Below are positions 1 to 8,837 of a stretch of 64,000 bases of DNA, piece by piece. Positions within the stretch are counted from its first letter, which is position 1. Every line of letters begins with the position of its first letter. The notes beneath the pieces were generated by a model that saw nothing but the letters and a program-made list of their open reading frames with translations, was not told where the DNA came from and made no database searches. This DNA comes from Rhodococcus sp. 1168 (GTDB lineage Bacteria; Actinomycetota; Actinomycetes; Mycobacteriales; Mycobacteriaceae), in assembly GCF_002091955.1 (NCBI RefSeq), contig NZ_MKKY01000055.1, forward strand, positions 1 to 64,000, given 5' to 3'. Position numbers and translations under genes: made by a program.

Positions 1-19
1 CGGAATTTGTCAAGGTGGA

Positions 20-31
20 TGAGTCCAGTGG
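20..31 (+). repeat. Left terminal inverted repeat of the IS3-family element
   Basis: TGAGTCCAGTGG at 20-31 is the exact reverse complement of 1554-1565. It lies 3 bases beyond the orfB stop codon. Confidence 0.85.
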
Positions 32-34
32 GTG

Positions 35-1069
35 TTACGCCGCTATCGAATCGTGCTCTTGATCGGTGTCAGTTGTTTCTGCTGGTTTGTTGATCCACGC
101 GGTGTCTGGGAGGTCGAGGATTTTCGGTGCGGCAGTGCTGCCGAAGCGATGCGGATGTGCAGCGCGGGCGGCGTCGAGAACGAGACGGCGTTCGGCTGCC
201 TTGCGTGCAGCCAAGCCGTAGTGGACATCGGCGGGAGTGTGCAGTCCGATACCGGTGTGGCGATGTTCGTGGTTGTACCCATCGGTGAAGATATCCATGA
301 ATTCCCTTGCCTCGCTCAGTGATCGGAACCGATCCGGGAAGCCGGGGCCGTATTTCAAAGTTTTGAACAACGACTCCGAGTACGGATTGTCGTTCGATAC
401 CCGAGGCCGGGAGTGGCTTCGGGTGACCTCGAGATCCGCGAGGAGTGTCGCGACGGTTTTACTGGTCATCGAGGTACCGCGATCGGCATGCACGACGTGC
501 GGGACGCCATGGACCGCGAAGATCTGTTCCATCAATTCCTTTGCCAGCACACCGGATTCATGACTATGAACGTGCACTCCGACGATGTAGCGGGAGTAGA
601 TGTCGATCATCACGTACGCATCGAAGTACTGCCCTTTCACCGGGCCGGCCAGTTTGGTGATATCCCAGGAGTACACCTGCCGCGGCGCGGTCGCGACCAA
701 CTCTGGGCATGCCCTGGCCGGGTGCCGAGCGAGTCGCCGTCGATCGCTGACCTGTCTGTTCTCGCGCAACACTCGATACATCGTCGACACCGAACACAGG
801 TAGATGCCCTCGTCGAGGAGTTGGGCGTAGATCTGTAGCGGTGCGAGGTCGACGAACCGGTCGCAGTTGAGGACGCCGAGAATACGTCGCCGTTCGCTGG
901 TGGTGACTTTGTTGACCGGCTCCGCCGCTGGTTCCTGCGGCACCGGCGGTGTCGGTGCTGTAGCTGCGGCACTTCGACGTGTCGCCGTCGATCGGTGCAG
1001 ACCGGTGAGAACGCTGCCCTCGCGGGAGCTAATTCCGATGCCGGTCAGTGTGGTGTACGCAGTGGTCAT
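35..1069 (-). CDS. IS3-family transposase orfB (DDE integrase)
   Basis: This 344-residue protein is the catalytic subunit that cuts and joins the element's ends. The N-terminal third is a helical DNA-binding region. The integrase core has all three acidic residues: D in SWDITKL, D in HADRGTS, and E in NPYSESLFK, exactly 35 residues after the second D (the D-D-35-E spacing of IS3). The ATG overlaps the orfA stop as ATGA, so it is either translationally coupled to orfA or expressed as a fusion by frameshifting, as is known for the family. No internal stop is present, so it appears functional. Confidence 0.93.
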   Translation of the reverse strand: MTTAYTTLTGIGISSREGSVLTGLHRSTATRRSAAATAPTPPVPQEPAAEPVNKVTTSERRRILGVLNCDRFVDLAPLQIYAQLLDEGIYLCSVSTMYRVLRENRQVSDRRRLARHPARACPELVATAPRQVYSWDITKLAGPVKGQYFDAYVMIDIYSRYIVGVHVHSHESGVLAKELMEQIFAVHGVPHVVHADRGTSMTSKTVATLLADLEVTRSHSRPRVSNDNPYSESLFKTLKYGPGFPDRFRSLSEAREFMDIFTDGYNHEHRHTGIGLHTPADVHYGLAARKAAERRLVLDAARAAHPHRFGSTAAPKILDLPDTAWINKPAETTDTDQEHDSIAA

Positions 1070-1503
1070 CGCTTGTTGTTCTTCTCGTCGAAATCCGCGC
1101 TCTCGGAGAGAGATTCCAAGAGCGCGTGTGCTTTTCCCATGATATCCAGTGCGGCTTCGGTGGTGTTCAGTCGCTTGTTCGCGCGGTTCAATTCACGGGT
1201 GAGGCGGGCGATCTCGGCTTGCTCGGCGGTAAGCTTGCCGACCTTCTCGCCGGGCTTTTTGCCGACGAGAACACCGGCGTCGCGGTGTTTGCGCCATTCG
1301 CTGATCAACGACGAATACAGTCCCTCGCGGCGTAGGTATGCCCCGCCGTCGCCGCTCTGGCAGGCTTGCTCGTAAGCACGCACGTGTTCGATTTTCTCCG
1401 CCGCGGTGAACGCCCGTCGCCGTCGTGGTCCGTCTGCTCTCGGATGCGCTGAATCCATGCGTTCATTGTCGCCGCTGACCGGCGTCTTGGTGGTGATGGC
1501 CAT
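1066..1503 (-). CDS. IS3-family transposase orfA (HTH protein)
   Basis: This 145-residue basic protein has an N-terminal helix-turn-helix in the segment RRAFTAAEKIEHV...LISEWRKHRD, typical of IS3 orfA proteins that recognise the element ends. The C-terminal half is a predicted coiled coil (LTAEQAEIARLTRELNRANK), consistent with dimerisation and contact to the transposase. It lies about 50 bp inside the right inverted repeat and overlaps orfB by 4 bases. Confidence 0.9.
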   Translation of the reverse strand: MAITTKTPVSGDNERMDSAHPRADGPRRRRAFTAAEKIEHVRAYEQACQSGDGGAYLRREGLYSSLISEWRKHRDAGVLVGKKPGEKVGKLTAEQAEIARLTRELNRANKRLNTTEAALDIMGKAHALLESLSESADFDEKNNKR

Positions 1504-1553
1504 GGTGTGTGTCGATCCGTATCTCGCCCTGCATCAGGCCGGGTTGCTATGAA

Positions 1554-1565
1554 CCACTGGACTCA
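1554..1565 (-). repeat. Right terminal inverted repeat of the IS3-family element
   Basis: CCACTGGACTCA at 1554-1565 is the exact reverse complement of 20-31. Its last three bases, read on the minus strand, form the TGA stop of the interrupted WXG-type gene. Confidence 0.85.
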
Positions 1566-2342
1566 CCTCACCCTGGCACGCAGGGCAACGGCCGTCACAG
1601 CCCCGATGACACCGAGCGTCCACGCCAGTTCATCTGAGCTAGCTTTGATTCCTGTGCGGAGGTCTGTGACGGCCACGTTGTGTGCAGCCACAGGGGAGGC
1701 CAACGCTGAGGCGGTTGATATGAGCTCGGCTGCGCTTCGGCTCAGGGTTTCGAGGTGGGCTGTGACAGCGGCGACGTCGGGTGCGTCGAGGCCGTCGAAG
1801 CGGTCAACTGCGCCTCGAATATCCCGTGCTGCGGCCGTTGTGACCGCATGTTCGGCAAACGCCCGCCATGCATCGGCTGCGATAGTCAGTTTGTCACTGT
1901 CCCCGTCGGGGACAGGCAGTCCGATCTGTTCGAGTAGCCCCGGCACATCGGTGTTCAGCCCATCCCCGTTGTGGCCGAGGGACGTCGGGGGAGGCGCCAT
2001 GCACTGCAGGTACGACGACGTCTGCGGTGGTGCGGGAGGCCCCAGTCCGGGACCGGGTGACGGGTGCGCAGTGTGTTCGGCGACAGCCCAGTTGTACCCA
2101 GCAGCACTCGTGACCTCTGCCAGCTTGCTCGAAGCGTCAACCCACACCTCTGCTGCGTGAAAGAAGTCATACGTGCTTTGGTCGTAAGCCGTTCCCCACT
2201 GTTTGACGCTGTCGTAGTCGCCAACCATAGCCGCGCATTTGCTAAGTGAACCGCGCAATGCATCGACGCGTGAACGCACCGACTCGGATGCTCGAGCGCA
2301 TACGGCTGCGGTGTCGTAGTATGCCTGCGGATCGACATTCAC
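1563..2342 (-). pseudogene. WXG-domain type VII secretion effector, truncated by the IS element
   Basis: The remaining 259 residues begin with a helical WXG/LXG-like segment (YYDTAAVCARASESVRSRVDAL...; W in VKQWGTAYDQ). A proline-rich linker and a second helical domain follow, ending in a hydrophobic stretch (LGVIGAVTAVAL). Related actinobacterial effectors continue here into a C-terminal toxin or enzyme domain. In this copy the reading frame runs into the IS right end, whose terminal TCA gives the TGA stop, so the C-terminal domain is missing. The ATG overlaps the stop of the upstream WXG100 gene (ATGA). The secretion role is inferred; no toxin domain can be named. The lost 3' part may lie left of position 1. 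Confidence 0.72.
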
Positions 2343-2641
2343 GGTTGTGTCCTGAGCATGTGCGTATTCATATCGGTGGCCGATAAGTACCCGTCATGAG
2401 CCTTTCTCGTGAGCGCCTCCATGCGATGAACGTGTTCGACGAATGCAGATGCGGCGTATGACCATTGGTTGTGGGAGTCAGCGTATGCATGGGCTGCCGG
2501 GCCTTCCCAGCCCGGACCGATCAGCGCGGCCGCCCGGCGATCCAGTTCATCTAGTTCGTCGCGAATAAAACCTGCCAAACCGTTGATTCTCGCAATCAGA
2601 TCGTCGAGGTCGTCGAGTTCGACGCGGAACGGCGTACTCAT
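2339..2641 (-). CDS. WXG100-family secretion substrate (EsxA/EsxB-like)
   Basis: This small all-helical protein of 100 residues carries the central turn motif (GPGWEGPAAHAY) that defines WXG100 proteins. These form helical-hairpin dimers and are exported by type VII secretion, or chaperone larger effectors. I start it at 2641 because this ATG overlaps the stop of the upstream gene as ATGA and gives the standard length of about 100; the longer frame from 2671 adds 10 atypical residues. It is the middle gene of a coupled three-gene minus-strand operon ending in the IS-truncated effector. Its most likely partner is the WXG-like protein immediately upstream. Confidence 0.82.
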   Translation of the reverse strand: MSTPFRVELDDLDDLIARINGLAGFIRDELDELDRRAAALIGPGWEGPAAHAYADSHNQWSYAASAFVEHVHRMEALTRKAHDGYLSATDMNTHMLRTQP

Positions 2642-2949
2642 ATGTGTCCCGCAATGTTTGTTGCGGAACAATCCTCGGTAACGTCATAACCGGATGCTGA
2701 CTCACTCAGTGAGACGGACAGTGAGTTCAGTGCATCGACAATGCGAAACCCGTCCTCGTGGCACAGCTTCCACGTGTCGCGGAAAGCGAGTGCCGCTTGA
2801 CCGTCCCACCGGACCGCATCGACGTCGCGGCTGACGGCGTCGAGCGCGTTTCGCAAAGTTTGCTCGAGTTGCTGCGCCGCGGCCCCCACCGCGGCGATTT
2901 GTTCCGGATCTGCTGACAACACCCCGTCCGGGGTTCCCCCGTCGCCCAT
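2638..2949 (-). CDS. WXG100-like protein
   Basis: The protein of 103 residues (122 if the upstream ATG at 3006 is used) has a helix-turn-helix hairpin with an RWDGQAALAF turn resembling W-x-G. The start at 2949 gives the normal WXG100 length and removes an arginine-rich N-terminal extension, but no strong ribosome-binding site settles the choice. It is the first gene of the minus-strand operon and overlaps the next gene by 4 bases. By analogy with other ESX loci it may pair with the next gene product. No secretion-machinery genes (EccC, mycosin) are present in the window, so export would need a system encoded elsewhere. Confidence 0.7.
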   Translation of the reverse strand: MGDGGTPDGVLSADPEQIAAVGAAAQQLEQTLRNALDAVSRDVDAVRWDGQAALAFRDTWKLCHEDGFRIVDALNSLSVSLSESASGYDVTEDCSATNIAGHI

Positions 2950-3006
2950 GCGAGGTGAAACTACAGCAAAGCGCCATCGGCCGCATGCGCGGCTGATGGT
3001 CGTCAA

Positions 3007-3736
3007 TTCAATTATCCGTCTTTATCGTGATCGAGTAGGTCGATCAGGAATAGCTGATACCTGCCCTTGAGTCCCACGAGTTCGACCTCGCACGATGGGC
3101 CGAGCGCGATGTCATCGGCCTTGCCGATGTCGGCGGACAGCCTCGCTGACGACAATTTGTCCGACCGCTGCCTGTCTCGTGACTTAGGGGTGCACTATGC
3201 GCAGTGTGAACCTCGAGGACCGTACGTCGGTGGCTTAATGGAAGGACGATCTCGGATCGAGGCGACAAGAGGATACGAAACTAGTGCAATACGAACACCT
3301 TCGGGAATTCGTGCAAGAAGTTGGCGGGTTTGCTCCGCGACGAGAACGGCAATCGTGTGGGCAATCGGCCTCGTGGAAAGACCGCAACAAGCCACGCAAG
3401 CGGACCGCCGTTAGACGAGCGCGTGGAGCCCGCAACAAATCGCGGACCGGCTGTGCGGGGATTCGTCCCTCTACGAAGTCTTGGATCAAGGGGATGAACA
3501 CCGAGCTGTTCCCGAGAAGCAGCCCGACTGTCGGAAGATGCGCGCATTCGACTCGATTGCTCGTCGAGGTGCACCAACGATAAGTGGCACCTCGGAGGAG
3601 GAAACTGAAGACTGCTCACCGGCTTGTAATTGTGGCAGACTGCTGCCTTGGCAAAGCCCATAGCCGGGGCGCTTTCGCCGAACGCTGGCGAATGTGGCGG
3701 CCACAGTGTGAGGTAACTCTTGGGGGAGAGAATCTG
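3007..3736. other. Intergenic region between divergent WXG loci
   Basis: No convincing complete gene is seen in these 730 bases, which separate a minus-strand and a plus-strand WXG operon and must hold both promoters. A short minus-strand segment near 3440-3501 reads MFIPLIQDFVEGRIP. It resembles the start of colicin-immunity-like domains and the FIPTIQNFVNHEL segment of the gene at 11170-11952. The frame decays soon afterwards, so it may be an immunity-gene relic. Confidence in the relic is low. Confidence 0.3.
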
Positions 3737-4048
3737 TTGGGGGAATTGCTGGGAGCGGATCTCGATGAGATCAGGTCGCTGGGGGCACAGCTGATTGTCA
3801 AGGCGAACGCGGTCGCGGACATCGCTGGGCCTGCCAAGGTAAGCGTTGGAGCGGTGGTGATGCCCGATGCGGGAATCGACGATCTTCTGGTGCGGATAGT
3901 GACGACGTTGGAGACCAATGTGGCCAAACACCGCAGCGCTGTGCAGGCTCTGGCTGATGGGGCGACCTCGTCCGCGGCCACTTACGAAGCGGTCGAAGAA
4001 GCGTTCAGTAGTCAGCTCGGCTCGTTGACCGAAGGACTCGGACAGTGA
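3737..4048 (+). CDS. Small helical WXG100-size secretion-associated protein
   Basis: This protein of about 103 residues is made of two long helical segments around a short turn, the size and shape of Esx-type or EspC-like partners. I choose the TTG at 3737 because a purine-rich site (GGGGGAGAG, 3722-3730) lies about 6 bases upstream and because the length then fits the family; a longer frame from 3584 has no such support. The stop overlaps the GTG start of the 851-residue gene (GTGA), implying coupled synthesis, so this is probably the small partner of that protein. A decayed copy of its N-terminus (LGADL...IRSLG) is found at 8844, showing it belongs to a duplicated unit. Confidence 0.65.
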   Translation: MGELLGADLDEIRSLGAQLIVKANAVADIAGPAKVSVGAVVMPDAGIDDLLVRIVTTLETNVAKHRSAVQALADGATSSAATYEAVEEAFSSQLGSLTEGLGQ

Positions 4049-6600
4049 CGACGCCGACGATCCCTCAGGTCGAATCGTGGAAACCGCTGACGTTGGTCAC
4101 GGCAGGAGAGGCGATGAAGTCGGCGGGGATCGCTCTCACGGATTGCCTGGCGGAAGTGGACCTCGCAGTCGACAAGAGTGCGAGTACTTGGCGAGGGGAT
4201 GCCAGCGCGGCCGCGTCGATGCGTGCGGTATCGGAAGTTCTCACTGCGTCGGCGTCGAAACGCGCCACGGACATCGTCGGGGACGCTCTGATCAGCCAGG
4301 GGCAGACGATCGACGCGTCCCGTTCGGTGATAGTCAACACCCGGGACGCCGCCGTCGATCGCCACGGCATGTCTGTTGGACCTGATGGGACGGTCTCCAG
4401 CCCAACCGTGCCCGGTACAGACGGTGACGTCCTCCGCCTGGTGCTGCAGGGCCGACTCGACCGGCAAGCAGCAGACTTCCAGGTCAGCCTGAAAGAGAAT
4501 TTGGCTTACTGTGCATCTGCTCTGACGGCATTGAAATCGGTGGTGGACGGCGGTCTGGCCGACCTCGAACAACACGGTGGGCCCGGCGGTACCAGCCTCG
4601 GTTCGGGGGTGCTGTCGGGTGAAGACGGCAAGGAGATCGGCACCCAGATCCGAGACGCCGTCGACGACGGTGAGCCAATCCCCGCGGACGTCCTCGCGGA
4701 CCTCATCGAAGACCCGCGTGCCACAGGTGTGGAGCCTGCGCAGCTTCAGGCATACCTCAACGGTGATACGGCGACGATTCCAGCGAGCACCCAGCAATAC
4801 TTGAAAGAGTTCTACAACACCGCCGGCGTCGACGGCTTCACGGCCGCAAGCCAACAGCTGCAATCGCAAGGACCGGCGGGGCAACAGGCGGCAGCCTCAC
4901 TCGCCAACGGCGTCCTGGTGTTGTCCAACGAGAAGGTCGGCACCGGACGCGATGCCGACGGCAATCTGACGGGTGCAGGTAGTTACGAAAACTTGCCGCA
5001 GGACATGCGCGACCTCATTTCGACTCGTCCAAGTCGCGGTATCGACGGCCTGGACAGCAACGCGATGACGTATCCCGGTGACGGTCCGATCGTGGACGAC
5101 CAGAAGAACTTCGTCGAGGGCCAGACGAAATTGTTCGACGCTTTGGCGTTAGCCGAAGCGGGCAATGAGCCCGGGACGAAGATGTCGACCGAACTGATTC
5201 GGCAGGGCATGCACACTGCGGCGATCGATGCCCATGGCGGAGCCCTGCCCTTCAGCAACGAGCCCGTGGACAATCCTGGTCATGCGGAAACCCTCGAGAA
5301 GACGATCGAGCTTGGTTCCCGTAATACGGACGGCGTGCGCGCGATTCTCACCGGCGAAGGAGGACCGGAAATCCTCGGATCTGAATACCACGCTGATACT
5401 GCAGTGATGCCGTTGCTGCAGCGCGACGACGGAACGGCCATGGCTTCACTCACCGATTGGATTCCGCGCGAGGCACACTCGACCGCGCCCGAAGGGACAC
5501 CGGAGTACGAGAACTCGGTGCGCGCAGGGTCCGCCGCCCGAGGCTTGGCAGAGATTCTGGCCAGTACCGAATCATCTGATGGAACAAACAATTACACGAC
5601 ACTTTTATCCGGTGAAGGGAAGATCGGGGAGGGGACTGCAGGGCAGGTCGCCGAAGCCCTTGCCCCCTTCGTCGGTGACATGACCGGTATGACCAGCGAC
5701 CTCACACAGACGCATGGATTCGGTGACTTCGGTGGGAGTGAAGATTTCGGAGGTGGCCCTGTCGAACCGCTACGTGTCTTCACCATTCTGGACTCCGAAG
5801 ATCAGTCCAGTCAGATCATCAACGGCACTGCACTTGCCGAGAGCCTGCGGATGGATCGGATGTTTGCGACAACCGGATACAGCAACCTCGGTGACCAAGC
5901 CTACCGCTTGCAGTGGCTCGTCGATCACGGTCTCAGTACCGAAATGGACCAACGCGTGCAAGAGGGTCTCGACAAGCAGGAAGCAGCCGAAGCACGGAAC
6001 TCGAAGTTCACCGCGGCGTGGACGGCGGGGCAAATCGTCGCCGGGGGGATGGGGCCAGGCGGGATTGCCGTCGCAGCCGGGTCCGAGTTCTTGAAGCCCT
6101 ATGTACTGTCTGTAGATGACCTCGACTCGCCATTGGCACGCGAGATTGCCTTTGATTCATCGCAATTCGGCTTCGACGGCGAGGGTGGTAAGTACGTGGC
6201 CAGCGACTGGGGTAGTGCAGATTACAGAAGGTTCAACATCGTCGATGCCCTTGTTCATAGCGGCGCGATCGATATCAACGACGTTCCTGACGTGTACAAG
6301 AGCGAGAGCGGCGAATCGTTGCTTTCCTACTCCGATGTGGCAAAGGCGTTCTCGGAGTCAGGGGGGACGGATGGATTTCTCGCCAACCAAAGCGCCATGC
6401 GGTTGATCGCCGATGGCGGGGTCTCCGATCTCGATGAGTACACGCGCAATGCGACGGGTGACGGCCAACAACATGCTCTCGAGTTGACAGTCCGGCCACT
6501 CGGAAACAACCCGAGCAGCGCAGAAATTCTGCAGTGGTTGGCTAGCGACGATTCGTCGAGTGACCCAAAGAACAAGTGGCCGTGGAAGATCCTCGGATGA
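4045..6600 (+). CDS. Large WXG-domain type VII secretion effector candidate (851 aa)
   Basis: The N-terminal ~100 residues form a WXG100-like helical hairpin with STWRGDASAAA at the turn. A long mixed region follows, with a conserved C-terminal portion (GGIAVAAGSEFLKPYV; LDEYTRNATGDG). I recognise no catalytic motif. Proteins of this build are found next to Esx-like genes in Rhodococcus/Nocardia-type genomes and are thought to be exported substrates. The GTG start overlaps the upstream gene and the stop overlaps the ATG of a lipoprotein (ATGA), so three genes are coupled. Fragments of its C-terminus recur at 8900-9198 and 10105-10277 in front of lipoprotein paralogues. The function (toxin, surface protein or enzyme) is unknown; effector status is inferred from architecture. 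Confidence 0.7.
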   Translation: MTTPTIPQVESWKPLTLVTAGEAMKSAGIALTDCLAEVDLAVDKSASTWRGDASAAASMRAVSEVLTASASKRATDIVGDALISQGQTIDASRSVIVNTRDAAVDRHGMSVGPDGTVSSPTVPGTDGDVLRLVLQGRLDRQAADFQVSLKENLAYCASALTALKSVVDGGLADLEQHGGPGGTSLGSGVLSGEDGKEIGTQIRDAVDDGEPIPADVLADLIEDPRATGVEPAQLQAYLNGDTATIPASTQQYLKEFYNTAGVDGFTAASQQLQSQGPAGQQAAASLANGVLVLSNEKVGTGRDADGNLTGAGSYENLPQDMRDLISTRPSRGIDGLDSNAMTYPGDGPIVDDQKNFVEGQTKLFDALALAEAGNEPGTKMSTELIRQGMHTAAIDAHGGALPFSNEPVDNPGHAETLEKTIELGSRNTDGVRAILTGEGGPEILGSEYHADTAVMPLLQRDDGTAMASLTDWIPREAHSTAPEGTPEYENSVRAGSAARGLAEILASTESSDGTNNYTTLLSGEGKIGEGTAGQVAEALAPFVGDMTGMTSDLTQTHGFGDFGGSEDFGGGPVEPLRVFTILDSEDQSSQIINGTALAESLRMDRMFATTGYSNLGDQAYRLQWLVDHGLSTEMDQRVQEGLDKQEAAEARNSKFTAAWTAGQIVAGGMGPGGIAVAAGSEFLKPYVLSVDDLDSPLAREIAFDSSQFGFDGEGGKYVASDWGSADYRRFNIVDALVHSGAIDINDVPDVYKSESGESLLSYSDVAKAFSESGGTDGFLANQSAMRLIADGGVSDLDEYTRNATGDGQQHALELTVRPLGNNPSSAEILQWLASDDSSSDPKNKWPWKILG

Positions 6601-7415
6601 AAACGACTCGACTCATTCCCCTACTTTGCGCCGTACTGACCACGTTGATTGTGGTCGCAGCGTGCGGTTCTGTCGCAGACGACGGCCCAGTAACAGTGAC
6701 AACGTCCGTGTCGCCTCAGCCGTCATCCGACGGTTACGAGGTTTCCGATCGCCTTCGCGACGCGACAATGGTGTGGTCGGCGGAGCCGGGCGTAGACCTC
6801 CTCTCTTTGGAAGGGACGTTAATCCGCGCATCGGAAGAGTCGTTCGTAATCGGACTGATGCTCGGTCTCGATTACGCCTATTTGGGGTTCGCGAAGAGCT
6901 CGGGCAGCCTGGGTGGTGGCGGCATCTTGGGCGGGTTCCGGGACGACACTGGACAGGGCCCGTTCGCAGGAACGATCCACGGACGTATCCAACAGATCAT
7001 CCCAATCAACGGTGGTTTCGACGTCCTGTCATGTGTTCTAGCGGTCGGCCTCGACAGACAGCTCGACGGAAAGTACGTCCCGTCCCGACTTACCGGCGGG
7101 GAGGGCAGTGAGCAGCGCTCTCGCTTCGTTCGCACTGGCGAGTCCTCAACAGCAACTTCGCCTACACCTCCACCTTCGGTGTCGTCTCCCGACTTGTTGC
7201 ATTGGCAGGCGCCGTCAGGCAACGAATTCGTGGGGTGGGAGATTGATGGTTTCATCGATCAAGACCCAGTCACATCGAGGAACGGTCGTTGTGCGCCGTG
7301 GGCTCGATCACTGTACCCGGATGCGCCAGTGAATATTCCGCCTGACGCGTACGCCCACGACAACCCACCTCCGGTGGAGCCTGCGTACCCAGGATGGCCC
7401 GGCAATCGCAATTAA
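6597..7415 (+). CDS. Lipoprotein, paralogue 1 of 4 in the family array
   Basis: This 272-residue protein has a lipoprotein signal peptide: hydrophobic core residues 6-20 and a lipobox ending VVAAC with the lipidated cysteine at 23. A low-complexity Ser/Thr/Pro spacer and a conserved globular domain follow. Family marks include RDATMVWSAEP, GLDY, GPFAGTIHG and a C-terminal WEIDGF...GRCAPWARSLYP segment; two conserved cysteines may form a disulfide. It is expected on the outer face of the cytoplasmic membrane. Its ATG overlaps the stop of the 851-residue gene, a classic effector/immunity spacing, so it may protect against or anchor that protein. This is inference; the fold is not recognised. 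Confidence 0.78.
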   Translation: MKTTRLIPLLCAVLTTLIVVAACGSVADDGPVTVTTSVSPQPSSDGYEVSDRLRDATMVWSAEPGVDLLSLEGTLIRASEESFVIGLMLGLDYAYLGFAKSSGSLGGGGILGGFRDDTGQGPFAGTIHGRIQQIIPINGGFDVLSCVLAVGLDRQLDGKYVPSRLTGGEGSEQRSRFVRTGESSTATSPTPPPSVSSPDLLHWQAPSGNEFVGWEIDGFIDQDPVTSRNGRCAPWARSLYPDAPVNIPPDAYAHDNPPPVEPAYPGWPGNRN

Positions 7416-7458
7416 TTACGCTCAGAACAACATTCGTGCGAGGTAGGGGGTAACCGCT

Positions 7459-7947
7459 TTGATTCGAGAGGAACTAGGCGCCAAAGTCCGTCGGCTTCAA
7501 GCGGCTGTTGCTGAGGTTCACGGCCACACGCACCTCGACGGTGTCACCATTCGGACCGACGCCAACGGTCGACTCACCGAACTCACCTTCGGCCATGATG
7601 CTTGGGGCCGTGGACCAGAGGTGCTGGCCGACACGATCATGCGCGCGTACCGACAGACTGCCGACGATGTCCGACAACGTTCGACGACGATCATGGCTGA
7701 ACTGCGGGACGACCCAATCGTGGCTCGAATCGCAGACGCGACTATCGGCAACAGCCCAGCGGCTGAAACCCGCGCTGATCAAAGACCCGCGTATGTGACG
7801 CGTGAATCGCTATCTGGAGAGCTGTGTCAGTCCGACAAAGCCATCCTGGAAAGTCAGAGTTTCTCAGGGCACTCTACCGGCCACCGCATTACTGATGAGC
7901 GGGACGATGTTGACGGTTACTTCGGGCGTAAGTCGTGGTTGGAATAG
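7459..7947 (+). CDS. YbaB/EbfC-like (EspL-like) protein
   Basis: The 162-residue protein starts at a TTG preceded by GGTAGGGGG at 8-base spacing. The N-terminal ~75 residues follow the YbaB/EbfC pattern: a helix with AKVRRLQAAVAE, a strand pair (GVTIRTDANGRLTELTF) and a second helix (ADTIMRAYRQTADDVRQ). Such proteins bind DNA as dimers, but in actinobacteria a branch, including EspL of ESX-1, acts as a secretion chaperone. The hydrophilic tail of about 80 residues is probably disordered. The context in a WXG/lipoprotein unit favours the secretion-linked branch. A decayed copy of its first 15 codons lies at 10060-10110. Confidence 0.7.
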   Translation: MIREELGAKVRRLQAAVAEVHGHTHLDGVTIRTDANGRLTELTFGHDAWGRGPEVLADTIMRAYRQTADDVRQRSTTIMAELRDDPIVARIADATIGNSPAAETRADQRPAYVTRESLSGELCQSDKAILESQSFSGHSTGHRITDERDDVDGYFGRKSWLE

Positions 7948-7991
7948 TCCCAAAGCCTGTCAAACAACCAGTGTCCCTTGGAGATTTACAG

Positions 7992-8819
7992 ATGAAACAG
8001 CGAAGTCGACGCATTCGGACGGTAATCGCCGTCCTGCTGACGATTCTGACTGCGGGGGCAGCGTGCGGGTCTCCTGTCGAGGACAGTTCTATCCAACAGA
8101 CGTCGTCGACGTCGCGTTCGTCGTCCGGCTCCGACGTCTATGAAGTTCCAGATCAACTGCGTGATGCCACTATGGTGTGGTCCGCAGAGCCGGAGGTCGA
8201 CCTCTTTTCTGCCGAGGGTACTTTGACCCGTGCAGCCCAGGAATCGATAGCTATTGGAGCTACGGTTGGCTTGGACTACACATATCGAGGCTTCGCGGCC
8301 AGCGGTAACTACAAAGGCGGGGATTCGATATACTCAATCTTCCAATCCGCGACCGGCGACGGTCCGTTCGCAGGAACGATTCATAGTCGTATTCAAAAAG
8401 TCAATCCAAGTGATAACGGATTCGAGGCGTTGACGTGCGTGCTGTCGATCGGGCTCGACGTCCTCGAGAACGGCAAGTACTCGCCGTCGCTCCTGACCAA
8501 TATAGCGGGAGAAGAACTGCGCATACGCTTCATCCGCACCGGCGACAAGACAACGACAGCACGTGAATCCATGCCGTCGTCCATTCAGGAGTCCGAGAAT
8601 TTGCATTGGCAGGCGCCTACCGATAACAGGTTTGCCGGGTGGGAAATCGACGGATTTGCTGATGTTGAACCTGGCACGGCGGAAAGTGGTCGTTGCGTTC
8701 CATGGGCGAGATCACTGTATCCGGACGTAGAGCCCATCGTCTCTCGTGAGGCATACGCCCGAGACAACCCGCCCCCCGTTCAGCCGGCCTACCCGGGATG
8801 GCCGGATAGTGCCAGTTAA
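7992..8819 (+). CDS. Lipoprotein, paralogue 2 of 4 in the family array
   Basis: The 275-residue lipoprotein has a twin-Arg-like basic start (MKQRSRRIR), a hydrophobic core and a lipobox AGAAC with cysteine 25. The body aligns along its length with paralogue 1 (YEVPDQLRDATMVWSAEP, GDGPFAGTIHS, WEIDGFADVEP, PPPVQPAYPGWPDS). The ATG is preceded by TTGGAGATT at suitable spacing. It sits 44 bases after the YbaB-like gene without its own WXG or effector gene. An orphan copy of this kind is typical of duplicated immunity genes. The exact role is unknown. Confidence 0.77.
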   Translation: MKQRSRRIRTVIAVLLTILTAGAACGSPVEDSSIQQTSSTSRSSSGSDVYEVPDQLRDATMVWSAEPEVDLFSAEGTLTRAAQESIAIGATVGLDYTYRGFAASGNYKGGDSIYSIFQSATGDGPFAGTIHSRIQKVNPSDNGFEALTCVLSIGLDVLENGKYSPSLLTNIAGEELRIRFIRTGDKTTTARESMPSSIQESENLHWQAPTDNRFAGWEIDGFADVEPGTAESGRCVPWARSLYPDVEPIVSREAYARDNPPPVQPAYPGWPDSAS

Positions 8820-8837
8820 CGACGTTAAAAACAAGAT

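Larger units (their letters stand above)
20..1565 (-). mobile_element. Intact IS3-family insertion sequence
   Basis: The element is delimited by a perfect 12-base terminal inverted repeat, TGAGTCCAGTGG, with the TG...CA ends typical of IS3 elements. It carries two minus-strand frames, orfA (HTH) and orfB (DDE integrase), that overlap by 4 bases. About 1546 bp is a normal IS3-family size. No clear 3-5 bp target duplication is seen: the bases just outside are gga on the left and cct on the right. The right end lies inside a WXG-type gene and supplies its stop codon. The element looks complete and possibly active. Confidence 0.88.

Noticed and set aside
1..1600. Target-site duplication around the IS element
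   Set aside because: The flanking bases (gga on the left, cct on the right) do not form a direct repeat.
3281..3931. 216-codon minus-strand frame across the intergenic region
   Set aside because: Its composition is not protein-like and it overlaps the supported small WXG gene; only a short segment near 3440-3501, in another frame, looks like a relic.
4012..4884. Long minus-strand open frame opposite the 851-aa gene
   Set aside because: It is Arg/Gly-rich antisense shadow of a high-GC coding region with no motifs; the plus frame has better structure and coupled neighbours.
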